A stretch of 64,000 nt of DNA from Citrobacter portucalensis (GTDB lineage: Bacteria; Pseudomonadota; Gammaproteobacteria; Enterobacterales; Enterobacteriaceae): assembly GCF_002042885.1 (NCBI RefSeq), contig NZ_MVFY01000002.1, positions 1 to 64,000 on the forward strand. The letters are read 5' to 3'. Made by a program: the position numbers and the translations under genes. Position 1 is the first letter of the stretch; each line of letters begins with the position of its first letter. The notes under the pieces were generated by a model. That model saw nothing but the letters and a program-made list of their open reading frames with translations, had not been told where the DNA came from and made no database searches. Positions 20,426-30,472 of this stretch are shown one piece after another.

Positions 20426-22597
20426 ATGAGCGCAATATCCCTGATCCAGCCGGACAGAGACCTTTTCTCCTGGCCGCAGTACTGGGCTGCCTGTTTTGGC
20501 CCGGCACCGTTTTTGCCGATGTCACGCGACGAAATGGACCAACTTGGCTGGGATAGCTGCGACATCATTCTGGTTACCGGCGATGCATACGTCGATCATC
20601 CCAGCTTTGGCATGGCAATTTGCGGACGAATGCTGGAAGCGCAGGGCTTTCGCGTAGGGATTATCGCCCAGCCGGAGTGGAACAACAAAGACGATTTTAT
20701 GCGTTTGGGTAAACCGAACCTGTTCTTTGGTGTGACCGCAGGCAACATGGACTCGATGATCAACCGTTACACCGCCGATCGTCGACTGCGCCATGACGAT
20801 GCCTACACGCCGGACAACGTTGCGGGCAAGCGTCCGGACCGCGCCACGCTGGTCTATACCCAGCGCTGTAAAGAAGCATGGAAAGATGTGCCGGTTATTC
20901 TCGGCGGTATTGAGGCCAGCCTGCGCCGTACCGCGCACTATGACTATTGGTCTGATACCGTTCGTCGCTCTGTTCTGGTGGATTCCAAAGCCGACATGCT
21001 GATGTTCGGCAACGGCGAACGTCCGCTGGTGGAAGTGGCGCATCGTCTGGCGATGGGCGAAACCATCGATCAGATCCGCGACGTGCGTAACACTGCGATT
21101 ATGGTTAAAGAAGCGCTGCCGGGCTGGAGTGGGGTGGATTCCACGCGCCTCGACACGCCGGGCAAGATTGACCCGATCCCGCATCCGTATGGTGAAGATC
21201 TGCCGTGTGCTGACAACAAGCCTGTCGCACCGAAAAAGCAGGAAGCGAAAGCGGTAACCGTACAGCCGCCGCGCCCGAAACCGTGGGAAAAAACCTACGT
21301 GCTGCTGCCGTCCTTCGAAAAAGTGAAGGGCGATAAAGTGCTGTATGCGCATGCGTCGCGTATCCTGCACCACGAAACCAACCCAGGCTGTGCGCGTGCG
21401 CTGATGCAAAAGCACGGCGATCGCTACATCTGGATCAACCCGCCAGCCATTCCGCTCTCTACCGAAGAGATGGATAGCGTCTTTGCGCTGCCGTACAAAC
21501 GTGTGCCGCATCCGGCGTATGGCGACAGCCGCATTCCGGCCTATGAGATGATCCGTTTCTCGATCAACATTATGCGTGGCTGCTTTGGCGGCTGTTCGTT
21601 CTGTTCGATTACCGAGCACGAAGGTCGCATCATCCAGAGCCGCTCTGAAGACTCGATCATCAATGAAATCGAAGCCATTCGCGACACCGTTCCAGGCTTT
21701 ACCGGCGTGATTTCCGACCTCGGCGGCCCAACGGCGAACATGTATATGCTGCGCTGTAAGTCACCGCGCGCGGAGCAAACTTGCCGTCGTCTGTCATGCG
21801 TCTACCCGGATATCTGTCCGCATATGGACACCAACCACGAACCGACGATTAACCTTTATCGTCGTGCGCGTGATTTGAAAGGCATTAAAAAGATCCTCAT
21901 CGCTTCGGGCGTGCGTTATGACATCGCGGTTGAAGATCCGCGCTATATCAAAGAACTGGCGACCCACCACGTTGGCGGCTATCTGAAGATTGCGCCAGAG
22001 CATACCGAAGAAGGCCCGTTGTCGAAGATGATGAAGCCGGGGATGGGCAGCTACGATCGCTTTAAGGAATTGTTCGATACCTACTCTAAGCAAGCGGGTA
22101 AAGAGCAGTACCTGATCCCGTACTTTATTTCCGCGCACCCGGGTACGCGTGATGAAGATATGGTGAATCTGGCGTTGTGGTTGAAGCAACGTCGTTTCCG
22201 TCTGGATCAGGTGCAGAACTTCTATCCATCACCGTTGGCGAACTCCACAACCATGTATTACACCGGGAAAAACCCGCTGGGTAAAATTGGTTATAAGAGT
22301 GAAGATGTGGTGGTGCCGAAAGGTGATAAGCAGCGTCGTTTGCATAAAGCCCTGCTGCGTTACCACGATCCAGCCAACTGGCCGTTAATCCGCCAGGCGC
22401 TGGAAGATATGGGTAAAAAGCATCTGATCGGCGGTCGTCGCGAATGTCTGGTCCCGGCGCCTACGCTGGAAGAGATGCGCGAAGCGCGTCGCCAGAACCG
22501 TCATACCCGTCCGGCGTTGACCAAGCACACACCGGTGGCGCATCAGCGCCAGACGCCTGCCGCGAACAAAAAACGCGGGAAAGTGGCAGGGCGCTAA
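20426..22597 (+). CDS. ygiQ: Radical SAM protein YgiQ
   Basis: 723 residues, YgiQ family (UPF0313). Middle region [13 protein letters not shown] gives the CxxxCxxC cluster that binds the [4Fe-4S]/SAM centre. The N-terminal domain ([15 protein letters not shown]) resembles a B12-binding-like Rossmann fold. The C terminus is basic and low-complexity ([12 protein letters not shown] to KKRGKVAGR), suggesting nucleic-acid contact. The reaction is unknown. The length is close to E. coli YgiQ (about 739), with a shorter tail. Confidence 0.92.
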   Translation: MSAISLIQPDRDLFSWPQYWAACFGPAPFLPMSRDEMDQLGWDSCDIILVTGDAYVDHPSFGMAICGRMLEAQGFRVGIIAQPEWNNKDDFMRLGKPNLFFGVTAGNMDSMINRYTADRRLRHDDAYTPDNVAGKRPDRATLVYTQRCKEAWKDVPVILGGIEASLRRTAHYDYWSDTVRRSVLVDSKADMLMFGNGERPLVEVAHRLAMGETIDQIRDVRNTAIMVKEALPGWSGVDSTRLDTPGKIDPIPHPYGEDLPCADNKPVAPKKQEAKAVTVQPPRPKPWEKTYVLLPSFEKVKGDKVLYAHASRILHHETNPGCARALMQKHGDRYIWINPPAIPLSTEEMDSVFALPYKRVPHPAYGDSRIPAYEMIRFSINIMRGCFGGCSFCSITEHEGRIIQSRSEDSIINEIEAIRDTVPGFTGVISDLGGPTANMYMLRCKSPRAEQTCRRLSCVYPDICPHMDTNHEPTINLYRRARDLKGIKKILIASGVRYDIAVEDPRYIKELATHHVGGYLKIAPEHTEEGPLSKMMKPGMGSYDRFKELFDTYSKQAGKEQYLIPYFISAHPGTRDEDMVNLALWLKQRRFRLDQVQNFYPSPLANSTTMYYTGKNPLGKIGYKSEDVVVPKGDKQRRLHKALLRYHDPANWPLIRQALEDMGKKHLIGGRRECLVPAPTLEEMREARRQNRHTRPALTKHTPVAHQRQTPAANKKRGKVAGR

Positions 22598-22605
22598 TCT
22601 GCCTT

Positions 22606-22690
22606 GCCCGGTGGTGAAACGCTTATCAGGCCTACGAATAGAACAGTTTTGTAGGCCGGATAAGGTGCTTGAACCGCCATCCGGCAGAGA
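22606..22690. repeat. REP/BIME palindromes after ygiQ
   Basis: Classical paired REP units: CGCTTATCAGGCCTACGAAT and TTGTAGGCCGGATAAGG with CCGCCATCCGGCA. It lies between convergent ygiQ and the HIT gene. Confidence 0.85.
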
Positions 22691-22700
22691 GACTCAGTAT

Positions 22701-23156
22701 TTATGCTTCACGAATTCTGGCCGCTAATGCGGCCAGTTTTGCATCATCCGCCCGTTCATGATCGTGTGAAGAAAGATATCCTTCATACTGCTCGAAAAAT
22801 TTGTTCTGCCGCGCTTCAATCGGTTTCCAGTGAGTTAGATCGCCAGTGCCATGCATGGGGCTTAATTTGCTGTGCACATGGTCTACGCCGAAACCTTCGA
22901 AGAACATCCCCGTACGACTGACATCCGGGAAAGCCTTATCCAGTTTCTTAGCCACTTTTTGGGTCGCCAGCATCAGATCAGCCAGTGCCTGCGGCGGCAT
23001 ATCGAAGGCATAGCTGGGATAATGCTTTTTCGGGATCACCACGGTAAAACCGTCGGTGTTCGGGAAAATCGACAGAAAAGCCAGATGATGCTCGTCTTCC
23101 CAGACCTTATGGCAGGGTGCTTTACCTTCAACTATTTGACAGAAAATACAGGTCAT
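22701..23156 (-). CDS. HIT-domain protein with altered His triad
   Basis: 151 residues. The N-terminal CIFCQIVEGKAPCHKVWED and GFTVVIPKKHY are typical of the HIT nucleotide hydrolase/transferase fold. The triad reads DHVHSKL (His93, His95, Lys97), so the first two histidines of HxHxH remain and the third is Lys. His95 would be the nucleophile. Two Cys pairs near the N terminus could bind zinc. It follows the DASS transporter gene by 44 bases on the same strand, so they probably share a transcript. K-12 has yqhH/yqhG here instead. Substrate unknown. Confidence 0.82.
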   Translation of the reverse strand: MTCIFCQIVEGKAPCHKVWEDEHHLAFLSIFPNTDGFTVVIPKKHYPSYAFDMPPQALADLMLATQKVAKKLDKAFPDVSRTGMFFEGFGVDHVHSKLSPMHGTGDLTHWKPIEARQNKFFEQYEGYLSSHDHERADDAKLAALAARIREA

Positions 23157-23200
23157 TCCTTTTCTCCGCAGGTAAGGTGATTCGTCAGGACGCAGTCAGT

Positions 23201-24655
23201 TTAGTACAGACCCAACACCTTCCACCACATCAGACCCACGGTGATAAACACCGCCTGGTTAAACAAGCTGATGATAAATCCTGTACGCCACCAGACGCCC
23301 GTTGGAACGTACCCGGCACCAAACAGGATTGGACCGCGAGCGTGGGTGTACTGGGTGAGCGAGCAGTACAAACTGCTGGTGAAGGCCAGCATTAATGCCG
23401 TGGGGGCTGCGGGAATGTTCAGATGCAGACCGACACCAAGGAAAACGGCGTACAGCGCGGCAATCTGTGCATTACCGCTGGCAAAAAAGTAGTGGGTATA
23501 GAAGTAGGCGGCGTTCAACAGCAGCAGGACGATCACCCAACTGGTACCGTGCATAGTACTGCTCAGGCTATCGCCGATCAGATTGCCAAACCAGGTGGTG
23601 AAGCCCAGTTTTTTCAGCTGGTTCGCCATCATCAAAAGCGCGGCAAACCAAATCAGTGTGTCCCATGCGCCTTTCTCGCTCTTCACATCTTCCCAGCTCA
23701 GAACGCCGCTTAGCAATAAAATGGAAAGTCCCACGAACGAGGCAGTGGTGGCGTCGACGCCTAACGTATCGCCAAAAATCCACAGCACCAGCAGCACGCC
23801 GACGGTAGCCAGCATCAGCCATTCGCCGCGAGACATACTGCCCATTTCCGCCAGCTCTTTGCGCGCCAGGTTAGGGGCATCCGGCGTGTGTTTAATTTCC
23901 GGGCGCACGATCCAGTAGACCAGCAGTGGAACCAGCAGTAAGGACACCAGGCATGGCAGCAGCGCCGCCATAAACCAGCCGCCCCAGGTCAGCGTGACGC
24001 CCGCATTGGCCGCCAGCTTCACCGCCAACAGGTTGCCGGTATAGCCGGTCATAAAGAGCGCGGCGGTGACGTCGTTGACGTTGCCAATACAGGTGATAAG
24101 AAAGGTACCGATTTTACTGCGGGACTCATCTTCCGGGTTCGAATGGAAACTGCGTGCCAGAGAGTCAGCAATCGGATAGATGACGCCGCCGCAGCGTGCT
24201 GTATTACTCGGCATTGCCGGGGAGAGGATCAGATCGGCAAAGGCCAGACCATAGGCGAGTCCCAGCGTGCGCTTGCCGAGCAGACGGATCATCTGCAGCG
24301 CAATGCGTCGTCCGAGGCCGGTTTTGATAAACCCGCGGGCAATCATAAAAGCCACGACGATAAGCCAGATAAGTGAACTGTTCAGCTCACTCAGTGCTGT
24401 GGTGATAGCGCCGCTGGCGGTTTTATCCCCGGCAGCATAGGCGAGTGCAAAAACCGTAATCCCAATAATGCCGACCGCGCCGATGGGTAAAACTTTTGCC
24501 ACGATAGAGGCAATAGTCGCGACGAAAATGATTGCCGAATGCCAGGCTGGCGCACTTAGCCCGGAAGGTGGAGTAAGCTGCCACAGTCCGGCAGAAATGA
24601 ATATTATAAGAATTAATGGGAGCCATTTGACTCCGCTACTTTTTTTCTCAGTCAC
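23201..24655 (-). CDS. DASS-family di/tricarboxylate transporter
   Basis: 484 residues, about 12 membrane segments, relatives TtdT and CitT. These move C4 dicarboxylates, citrate or tartrate, by Na+ symport or anion antiport. Family motifs seen: SNTARCGGVIYPIADSLA (substrate/Na+ SNT motif), GNVNDVTAALF and the C-terminal SLTQYTHARGPILFGAGYV. Start is GTG at 24655. Without a linked lyase or regulator the substrate cannot be named. The gene replaces yqhG/yqhH of K-12 at this site. Confidence 0.88.
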   Translation of the reverse strand: MTEKKSSGVKWLPLILIIFISAGLWQLTPPSGLSAPAWHSAIIFVATIASIVAKVLPIGAVGIIGITVFALAYAAGDKTASGAITTALSELNSSLIWLIVVAFMIARGFIKTGLGRRIALQMIRLLGKRTLGLAYGLAFADLILSPAMPSNTARCGGVIYPIADSLARSFHSNPEDESRSKIGTFLITCIGNVNDVTAALFMTGYTGNLLAVKLAANAGVTLTWGGWFMAALLPCLVSLLLVPLLVYWIVRPEIKHTPDAPNLARKELAEMGSMSRGEWLMLATVGVLLVLWIFGDTLGVDATTASFVGLSILLLSGVLSWEDVKSEKGAWDTLIWFAALLMMANQLKKLGFTTWFGNLIGDSLSSTMHGTSWVIVLLLLNAAYFYTHYFFASGNAQIAALYAVFLGVGLHLNIPAAPTALMLAFTSSLYCSLTQYTHARGPILFGAGYVPTGVWWRTGFIISLFNQAVFITVGLMWWKVLGLY

Positions 24656-24810
24656 GTTTACGCACCTATAGATATGGTGAATATATTCATCAAATAAATA
24701 TATTTATTTAATAATTAACAGGTTATGTTGCGTAATGCTGCTCCAGCGACTGCAAGAAATACATCAATATATGTGTGTGAATTGTTTCCTGATATTTCAA
24801 ATCAGTAAAG

Positions 24811-24830
24811 GCCCGACGAGAGTGTCGGGC
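24811..24830 (-). terminator. Terminator after dkgA
   Basis: Stem 24811-24817 with 24824-24830 (GCCCGAC/GTCGGGC), read on the minus strand 13 bases after the dkgA stop, followed by CTTTAC and T-containing sequence. It separates yqhD-dkgA from the DASS gene. Confidence 0.75.
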
Positions 24831-24842
24831 TGGAGGAAGGGG

Positions 24843-25670
24843 TTAACCGCCGAACTGATCCGGGTCTGGCCCCAGACGTTTGCCCTGATCGAGTTTCGCG
24901 ATTTCGCCTAATTCGTCTTTATCCAGGCGGAAGTCCCAGACGTTAAAGTTTTCTGCGATACGCGCAGGGGTGACAGATTTTGGAATCACCACCAGCCCGC
25001 TATCCAGATGCCAGCGGATGACAATCTGCGCCGGTGATTTGCCATATTTCTCAGCGAGGTCACGGATGATCTTTTGATCAAAGACGTCTTTGCCGCCCTG
25101 CGCCAGCGGGCTCCAGGATTCGGTCTGAATTTTATGCGTTGCGTTCCAGGCATGCAGTTGGCGCTGTTGCATAAGCGGATGAAGTTCGATCTGGTTAATC
25201 ACCGGAGGTACGCCGGTTTCATCCATCAACCGCTGGAGATGATTGATCTGAAAGTTGCACACGCCGATGCTCTTAATCAGACCTTCTTTTTGCAGGTCGA
25301 TCATGTTTTCCCACGCTTCAACGTAGTGGTCGATCGCCGGAACCGGCCAGTGCATCAGGTACAGATCGAGGTAATCAAGCTGGAGTTTTTCCATGCTTTC
25401 GAGCAAGGCTTCCCGGGGGCGTTTTTGGTCATCATTCCACAGCTTGGTGGTGATGAATAACTCGTCCCGTGGTACGCCAGCATCGCGTATTGCTTTGCCG
25501 ACACCTTCTTCGTTTTTGTACGCCGCAGCGGTATCAATTGAGCGATACCCCACTTCCAGCGCTTTATGAATGGCGGTGATGACTTCTTCGTTGCTTGCCT
25601 TCCAGACCCCCAGGCCCAGTTGTGGCATGACGTTACCATCCTGTAGCTTGATAATGGTTGGACCGGTCAT
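24843..25670 (-). CDS. dkgA: 2,5-diketo-D-gluconate / methylglyoxal reductase DkgA
   Basis: 275 residues, aldo-keto reductase (AKR5C). It reduces 2,5-diketo-D-gluconate, methylglyoxal and other aldehydes with NADPH. The tetrad and its context are visible: DTAAAYKNEEGVG (Asp, Tyr), TTKLWNDD (Lys) and LMHWPVP (His), with the cofactor-binding VIPKSVTPARIAEN near the C terminus. Start 25670 matches the family. Downstream of yqhD and expected to be co-activated by YqhC, although 224 bases with a repeat lie between them. Confidence 0.96.
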   Translation of the reverse strand: MTGPTIIKLQDGNVMPQLGLGVWKASNEEVITAIHKALEVGYRSIDTAAAYKNEEGVGKAIRDAGVPRDELFITTKLWNDDQKRPREALLESMEKLQLDYLDLYLMHWPVPAIDHYVEAWENMIDLQKEGLIKSIGVCNFQINHLQRLMDETGVPPVINQIELHPLMQQRQLHAWNATHKIQTESWSPLAQGGKDVFDQKIIRDLAEKYGKSPAQIVIRWHLDSGLVVIPKSVTPARIAENFNVWDFRLDKDELGEIAKLDQGKRLGPDPDQFGG

Positions 25671-25714
25671 AATTCCCCCCCACACTTAATCCTTCAGGCT
25701 GCCTCTTTGTTGGC

Positions 25715-25840
25715 TGCTTGCGTTTACCCCGGTCACGTACTTATGTACGCTCCCGGGGATTCACTTAATTGCCGCCTCGATGCCTCATGAATGATTGGGT
25801 GTAAATTGAGTTCACCGGGGCAGCCCCCGGTGAGTTAGGT
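25715..25840. repeat. Hairpin-rich intergenic repeat-like element between yqhD and dkgA
   Basis: A strong interrupted hairpin is centred on ACGTACTTATGTACG, closed outside by CCCCGG/CCGGGG (about 25727-25759). It is followed by GATTCACTTAATTGCCGCC and a second palindrome CACCGGGGCAGCCCCCGGTG (about 25813-25832). There is no reading frame. The first block resembles a repeated intergenic sequence that I recall from other enteric genomes, but I cannot name it with certainty. Because it interrupts the yqhD-dkgA unit it may alter dkgA expression. Confidence 0.55.
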
Positions 25841-25894
25841 GTGACTTAAGCCTGGTATAAATACCCAAAAACGAAAGGCGGAGGTTAAAAAACC

Positions 25895-27058
25895 TTAGCG
25901 GGCAGCTTCGTAAATCCGACGGCTGACTTCAAGCGTAATGTCCTGATGTTCGCCCAGTTGCGTACCACCGTGTGCTTCCAGTTTTTCCAGCAATGCCGGG
26001 ATGGAGCTACCGTCCAGGCCATAGTCAGACAGGCGAGTGGGTACGCCCATTTGTTCGAAGAAAGCGCGGGTAGCGGCAATGGCGGCGTCGATGCGCTGGT
26101 CGTCGGAACCTTCGGTGATATTCCAGATACGCTCTGCGTATTGCAGCAGTTTGGCACGCTTGGTATCACGTTTTTCATTCCACAGCGCTGGCAGAACGAT
26201 GGCCAGCGTTTGAGCATGATCCAGACCGTGCATTGCGGTCAGTTCATGGCCCAGCATATGCGTTGCCCAGTCCTGCGGTACGCCTGCGCCAATCAGGCCG
26301 TTCAGCGCCTGGGTTGCCGCCCACATAACGTTCGCACGCACGTTGTAGTTTTCCGGCTCCTGCAAGGCTTTCGGACCTTCTTCTACCAGCGTGAGCAGAA
26401 TGCCTTCGGCAAAGCGATCCTGAATTTTCCCGTCTACCGGATAAGTCACATACTGTTCCACGGTATGAACAAAAGCATCCACAACGCCGTTTGCAACCTG
26501 ACGCGGCGGCAGGGTGTAGGTGTAAACCGGATCCAGTACGGCAAACACTGGCTGCACGAACGGGGTCATAAAGGCCAGTTTATCGCCGGTGGTTTTACGC
26601 GAAATTACCGCGCCGGAGTTAGATTCAGAGCCGGTTGCAGGCAGGGTTAATACGGAGCCCATCGGGATGGCGCTTGTTACGTCGTTGCCGTGGGTTTCCA
26701 GAATGCGCCATGGATCGATGCCATCAGCGTACTGTGCCGCTGCCGCGATGAATTTGGTGCCGTCCAGCACTGAACCGCCACCTACCGCCAGCAGAAACGT
26801 CACTTTCTCATCACGCACGATTTTTACTGCGTTCATCAGCGTTTCATAAGACGGGTTTGGCTCGATACCGCCAAACTCCAGCACATCCAGGCCTTTCAGC
26901 GCGTCCTGAACCTGTGCCAGGACGCCAGTTTTTTTCACGCTGCCGCCGCCATAGGTAACCAGTACGCGAGCGTCCTGAGGAATTTGATCGCGCAGCTCAG
27001 CAATCGCGCCTTTACCAAACAAAATACGTGTTGGGGTATGGAGATTAAAGTTGTTCAT
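25895..27058 (-). CDS. yqhD: NADPH-dependent aldehyde reductase YqhD
   Basis: 387 residues, iron-containing alcohol dehydrogenase family. It reduces short-chain and lipid-peroxidation aldehydes with NADPH, for example methylglyoxal, acrolein and furfural. The nucleotide motif GGGSVLDGTKF and metal ligands DAFVHTVEQY and HMLGHELTAMHGLDHAQ are intact. The start at 27058 (MNNFNLHTPTR) matches the characterised enzyme; the in-frame upstream extension is not used. Divergent from its activator gene yqhC. Confidence 0.97.
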   Translation of the reverse strand: MNNFNLHTPTRILFGKGAIAELRDQIPQDARVLVTYGGGSVKKTGVLAQVQDALKGLDVLEFGGIEPNPSYETLMNAVKIVRDEKVTFLLAVGGGSVLDGTKFIAAAAQYADGIDPWRILETHGNDVTSAIPMGSVLTLPATGSESNSGAVISRKTTGDKLAFMTPFVQPVFAVLDPVYTYTLPPRQVANGVVDAFVHTVEQYVTYPVDGKIQDRFAEGILLTLVEEGPKALQEPENYNVRANVMWAATQALNGLIGAGVPQDWATHMLGHELTAMHGLDHAQTLAIVLPALWNEKRDTKRAKLLQYAERIWNITEGSDDQRIDAAIAATRAFFEQMGVPTRLSDYGLDGSSIPALLEKLEAHGGTQLGEHQDITLEVSRRIYEAAR

Positions 27059-27252
27059 TGCTCGTTCCCTTTGGTGGGTAATAAAAGAGGGCAGGTGAGT
27101 GTCTGCCGGATGATGAACATTGTGGTCGCCCGCCGCGCTGCTCTCAATGCTCATTTCTGCCGATGTCTTGCCCATTTCTACAGACTGCTGGAGAAAACGG
27201 ATAAATCTGCGCATTATGTCAGGGTCGAAAACCGATGATGAAATGGTGCCCC
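27059..27252. promoter_or_regulatory. Divergent yqhD/yqhC control region
   Basis: 194 bases between the start codons. In E. coli YqhC binds here and activates yqhD-dkgA when aldehydes are present. The synteny and both genes are conserved, so the same control is expected. No individual box is claimed. Confidence 0.55.
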
Positions 27253-28152
27253 ATGAACCGTGATGAGATCTGTTTTCTGCTGACAGATAAAATTAAGCAG
27301 CTGAAAAACAATGAAAATAGACTTAATGAACTGCTGCCAGATGTCCGCCTGCTACACGGTACGGAGCCGGCGGCGCGTACACCGGTCATGTATCAGCCAG
27401 GCATCATATTTCTCTTTTCGGGACATAAAATTGGTTACATCAATGAGCGCGTATTTCGCTATGACGCCAACGAATACCTGCTGCTAACCGTACCTTTACC
27501 CTTTGAATGTGAAACCTATGCGACGCCGGAGGTTCCTCTGGCCGGTATTTATCTGAATGTCGATATCCTGCAATTGCAGGAGCTGCTGATGGACATTGGG
27601 GAAGACGAGCTGTTCCAGCCCGCCATGGCGGCCAGCGGGATTAACTCTGCAACGCTCTCTGACGAAATTCTCTGCGCTGCTGAGCGCCTGCTGGATGTGA
27701 TGGAGCGACCGCTGGATGCGCGTATTCTGGGGAAACAGATTATTCGCGAGATCCTCTACCATGTGCTGACCGGACCGCGCGGCGGCGCGTTACTTGCGCT
27801 GGTCAGTCGCCAGACGCATTTCAGTTTGATAAGCCGGGTACTGAAGCGGATTGAAACCAAATACACCGAAAACCTCAATGTAGAACAGCTGGCGGCAGAG
27901 GCGAACATGAGCGTGTCGGCTTTTCATCATAATTTTAAAGCGGTGACCAGCACGTCGCCGCTGCAATATCTTAAGAGCTATCGCCTGCATAAAGCACGGA
28001 TGATGATGGTTCACGATGGGATGAAGGCCAGTGCGGCTGCCATGCGCGTCGGCTATGAGAGCGCATCGCAATTCAGTCGGGAGTTCAAACGTTTCTTTGG
28101 CGTAACGCCGGGGGAAGATGCGGCAAGAATTCGTATGATGCAGGGGAGTTGA
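27253..28152 (+). CDS. yqhC: AraC-type aldehyde-responsive activator YqhC
   Basis: 299 residues. An N-terminal cupin-like AraC_N domain ([16 protein letters not shown]) contains the ligand-sensing part. The C-terminal two helix-turn-helix motifs are [22 protein letters not shown] and [21 protein letters not shown]. The start at 27253 fits the conserved N terminus MNRDEIC. It activates divergent yqhD and dkgA. Confidence 0.95.
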   Translation: MNRDEICFLLTDKIKQLKNNENRLNELLPDVRLLHGTEPAARTPVMYQPGIIFLFSGHKIGYINERVFRYDANEYLLLTVPLPFECETYATPEVPLAGIYLNVDILQLQELLMDIGEDELFQPAMAASGINSATLSDEILCAAERLLDVMERPLDARILGKQIIREILYHVLTGPRGGALLALVSRQTHFSLISRVLKRIETKYTENLNVEQLAAEANMSVSAFHHNFKAVTSTSPLQYLKSYRLHKARMMMVHDGMKASAAAMRVGYESASQFSREFKRFFGVTPGEDAARIRMMQGS

Positions 28153-28156
28153 TTTC

Positions 28157-28250
28157 TTGTAGGCCTGACAGGTATACCGTAGGCCTTAAAGCCGCGCGCC
28201 ATCAGGCAAAATGCCGGGAATTACCCCGGCTACGGATAATACTCAGGCGC
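28157..28250. repeat. REP-like palindromes between yqhC and yghB
   Basis: Several REP-type fragments: TTGTAGGCCTGACAGG, GCGCGCCATCAGGC and the hairpin ATGCCGGGAATTACCCCGGC, between convergent genes. Confidence 0.7.
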
Positions 28251-28903
28251 TACAGTATTTTTTTTTTAATCACCACGAACAATGTTCCCAACAATCCTGC
28301 GGTTAACAGGGCAATCGGCAGGATCATTAGAAAGGTCATCACCTGATCTTCATGGCGTTTAACGAACGGGATCATGCTCAGCGCATAGCCGAAACTGGTG
28401 ACGACGGTGACCCACAGCAGGCCACTCAGCCAGTTAAAAAACTGGAACCGACGGTTAGGAAGCCCTGAAATGCCAGCCATCGTTGGCAGCAAGGTGCGAA
28501 CAAACGCCAGGAAACGCCCTGCCAGCAGCGCCATCAGACCGTGTTGGTCAAACATGCAGGTGGCGCGCTGATGGTATTTTTCCGGTAATTGCGCCAGCCA
28601 GCCTTTCACCGTGCGCGTGTTGCCTAGCCAGCGTCCCTGAATATAACTCAGCCAGCAGCCCAGACTGGCTGCGGCCGTCAGAATAGCTATGGTAGGTAAA
28701 AAACTCATCACGTCCTGAGCGATCAGCGCTCCTGCCAGTAATAACAGGCTGTCTCCGGGTAAAAAGGAGGCGGGCAGCAGGCCATTTTCTAAAAACAGCG
28801 TGGCGAACATGACGAAGTACACCACGCTCACAACGTGCGGATCCGCCAGTGCGGCAAAATCGTGTTGCCAGAGCGCGGAGACAATATCTTGAATGACTAC
28901 CAT
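28250..28903 (-). CDS. yghB: DedA-family inner-membrane protein YghB
   Basis: 217 residues, close to E. coli YghB (219). DedA proteins are needed with YqjA for proton-motive-force upkeep, cell division and Tat export, and are related to lipid scramblases. Conserved motifs: [21 protein letters not shown] and the [19 protein letters not shown] segment with the essential Arg residues; Glu39-equivalent is in FLENG. About five membrane segments. The start at 28903 matches the family; a longer open frame upstream is chance. Confidence 0.95.
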   Translation of the reverse strand: MVVIQDIVSALWQHDFAALADPHVVSVVYFVMFATLFLENGLLPASFLPGDSLLLLAGALIAQDVMSFLPTIAILTAAASLGCWLSYIQGRWLGNTRTVKGWLAQLPEKYHQRATCMFDQHGLMALLAGRFLAFVRTLLPTMAGISGLPNRRFQFFNWLSGLLWVTVVTSFGYALSMIPFVKRHEDQVMTFLMILPIALLTAGLLGTLFVVIKKKIL

Positions 28904-29034
28904 GGACTTTCCTGTGGAACAGCATTTATGTGTGGATTGTACTCCTGAATTGCCCGGGATGCCTTGATCCCGGACGCAACAATTGCAGACTTTTCCACCA
29001 GAAGTGTCTGCATATATGTCCATCTGTGGCAATT

Positions 29035-30222
29035 TTACTCGATTCGGGCAAATCCTGCGGCCAAATCGGCAATCAGATCGTCAACATTCTCTAAACCGAT
29101 ATGTAAACGGATGAGCGTTCCGCTGAAATCCACCTTGCCTTGCGGACGGATTGCCGCAATGTGTTCCGGCTGGTTGGCGAGAATCAGCGACTCAAAACCG
29201 CCCCAGGAGTAGGCCATACTGAACAGGCTGAAGTGATCCAGATACGCAGCAAGCTCCTCATTATTGAGCTTCTTATTCAATACAAAGGAGAACAGGCCGC
29301 TGCTGCCGGCGAAATCACGCTTCCAGAATTCATGGCCTTTACTGCCGGGCAGTGCCGGGTGGTTCACGCGGGCGACCTGCGGATGGCTGGCCAGCCACTC
29401 GGCGACCTTTAAGCTGCTTTCATGGTGCTGACGCAGGCGAACGCTCAGCGTACGCAGTCCACGGCTGGTCATATAGGCGGTATCGGCGTCCAGCATTTGC
29501 CCCATCAGATAGGCATTTTCGCGCAGTTGATCCCAGCAGCGGGTATTAGATACCGCCGTGCCGACCATGCCGTCAGAATGACCAATCAGATATTTGGTGC
29601 CTGCCTGAATAGAGATATCAATGCCAAAATCCAACGCTTTGAACAGCACCCCGGCAGCCCAGGTGTTATCAATCATGATGATTGCATCCGGCGCGACGCT
29701 TCTGACGGCGGCAACAATAGCTGGAACATCATGCACTTCCATAGTGACAGAGCCGGGAGATTCCAGAAATACGACTTTCGTGTTCGGCTGTATGTGCTTA
29801 ACGATATCGGCGCCAACCAGCGGATCGAACCAGCCGGTGGACACGCCGAGCTTGCCGAGAATTTTGGTACAGAAATCCTGACTGGGTTCATAGGCTGTGT
29901 TGGTCATCAGCACATGATCCCCTTGCTCCACAAAGGCAAGGATGGTGTTGGCAACGGCCGCCGCACCGCAGGGGAACAGCGCGCAACCCGCACCACCTTC
30001 CAGTTCGCACATCGCTTCCTGCAGAGAGAAATGCGTCAGGGTTCCGCGACGCCCATAGAAAAGCGCACCGTTCGCCCGGTTGTGCGTGGCCTGTTTTTTG
30101 GCCTCTACGGTGTCAAAAACCAGCGAAGAAGCGCGCTGGATCACGCTATTTACCGAGCCCAGCGTGTACTTTTTACTGCGTCCTGCGTGAACGAGTTTGG
30201 TTTCAAGTTGCTTATCTGCCAT
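29035..30222 (-). CDS. metC: Cystathionine beta-lyase MetC
   Basis: 395 residues, PLP-dependent Cys/Met metabolism family. It cleaves cystathionine to homocysteine, ammonia and pyruvate in methionine synthesis. The PLP-lysine is in [12 protein letters not shown], the phosphate-binding tyrosine/arginine in [13 protein letters not shown] and the PLP-contacting Asp in [10 protein letters not shown]. yghB follows on the same strand 131 bases later. Divergent from exbB, whose promoter lies between. Confidence 0.97.
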   Translation of the reverse strand: MADKQLETKLVHAGRSKKYTLGSVNSVIQRASSLVFDTVEAKKQATHNRANGALFYGRRGTLTHFSLQEAMCELEGGAGCALFPCGAAAVANTILAFVEQGDHVLMTNTAYEPSQDFCTKILGKLGVSTGWFDPLVGADIVKHIQPNTKVVFLESPGSVTMEVHDVPAIVAAVRSVAPDAIIMIDNTWAAGVLFKALDFGIDISIQAGTKYLIGHSDGMVGTAVSNTRCWDQLRENAYLMGQMLDADTAYMTSRGLRTLSVRLRQHHESSLKVAEWLASHPQVARVNHPALPGSKGHEFWKRDFAGSSGLFSFVLNKKLNNEELAAYLDHFSLFSMAYSWGGFESLILANQPEHIAAIRPQGKVDFSGTLIRLHIGLENVDDLIADLAAGFARIE

Positions 30223-30391
30223 GTTGTCTTACCTGTTTTTATACGTCTGGATGTCTAAACTACCATGAATCAAAGATGACGCATCCTGCAGAACGGTCAT
30301 ACAGTAGAAAATAATCTCAAAATGCTTCTGGTGACTTTTTTACTGCGTAAGCGCAAGGAAAAGAAACCAAAGGTGCGGCAATATGTAAATA

Positions 30392-30410
30392 GTAATGAGA
30401 ACGACTATCA
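30392..30410. promoter_or_regulatory. Fur box upstream of exbB
   Basis: GTAATGAGAACGACTATCA, within the AT-rich sequence 60-80 bases before exbB, resembles the Fur inverted repeat (TAATGA...TATCA). Fur control of exbBD is established in E. coli. The position and similarity support the same here. Confidence 0.75.
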
Positions 30411-30472
30411 ATTCGACGTCGTTTTGATATGATTACGCTCAGATTTTGTGATTTGCGTCCTGGAGATACAGA

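Noticed and set aside
20522-21619. Long antisense frame (365 codons) inside ygiQ
   Set aside because: It is the shadow of a high-GC conserved gene; composition is Arg/His-rich and no ribosome site or domain is seen.
28904-29032. Upstream extension of yghB
   Set aside because: The DedA family starts at the MVVIQD position; the extension is a Cys-rich non-conserved stretch.
29422-30258. 278-codon antisense frame inside metC
   Set aside because: Antisense to metC; no domain or start context.
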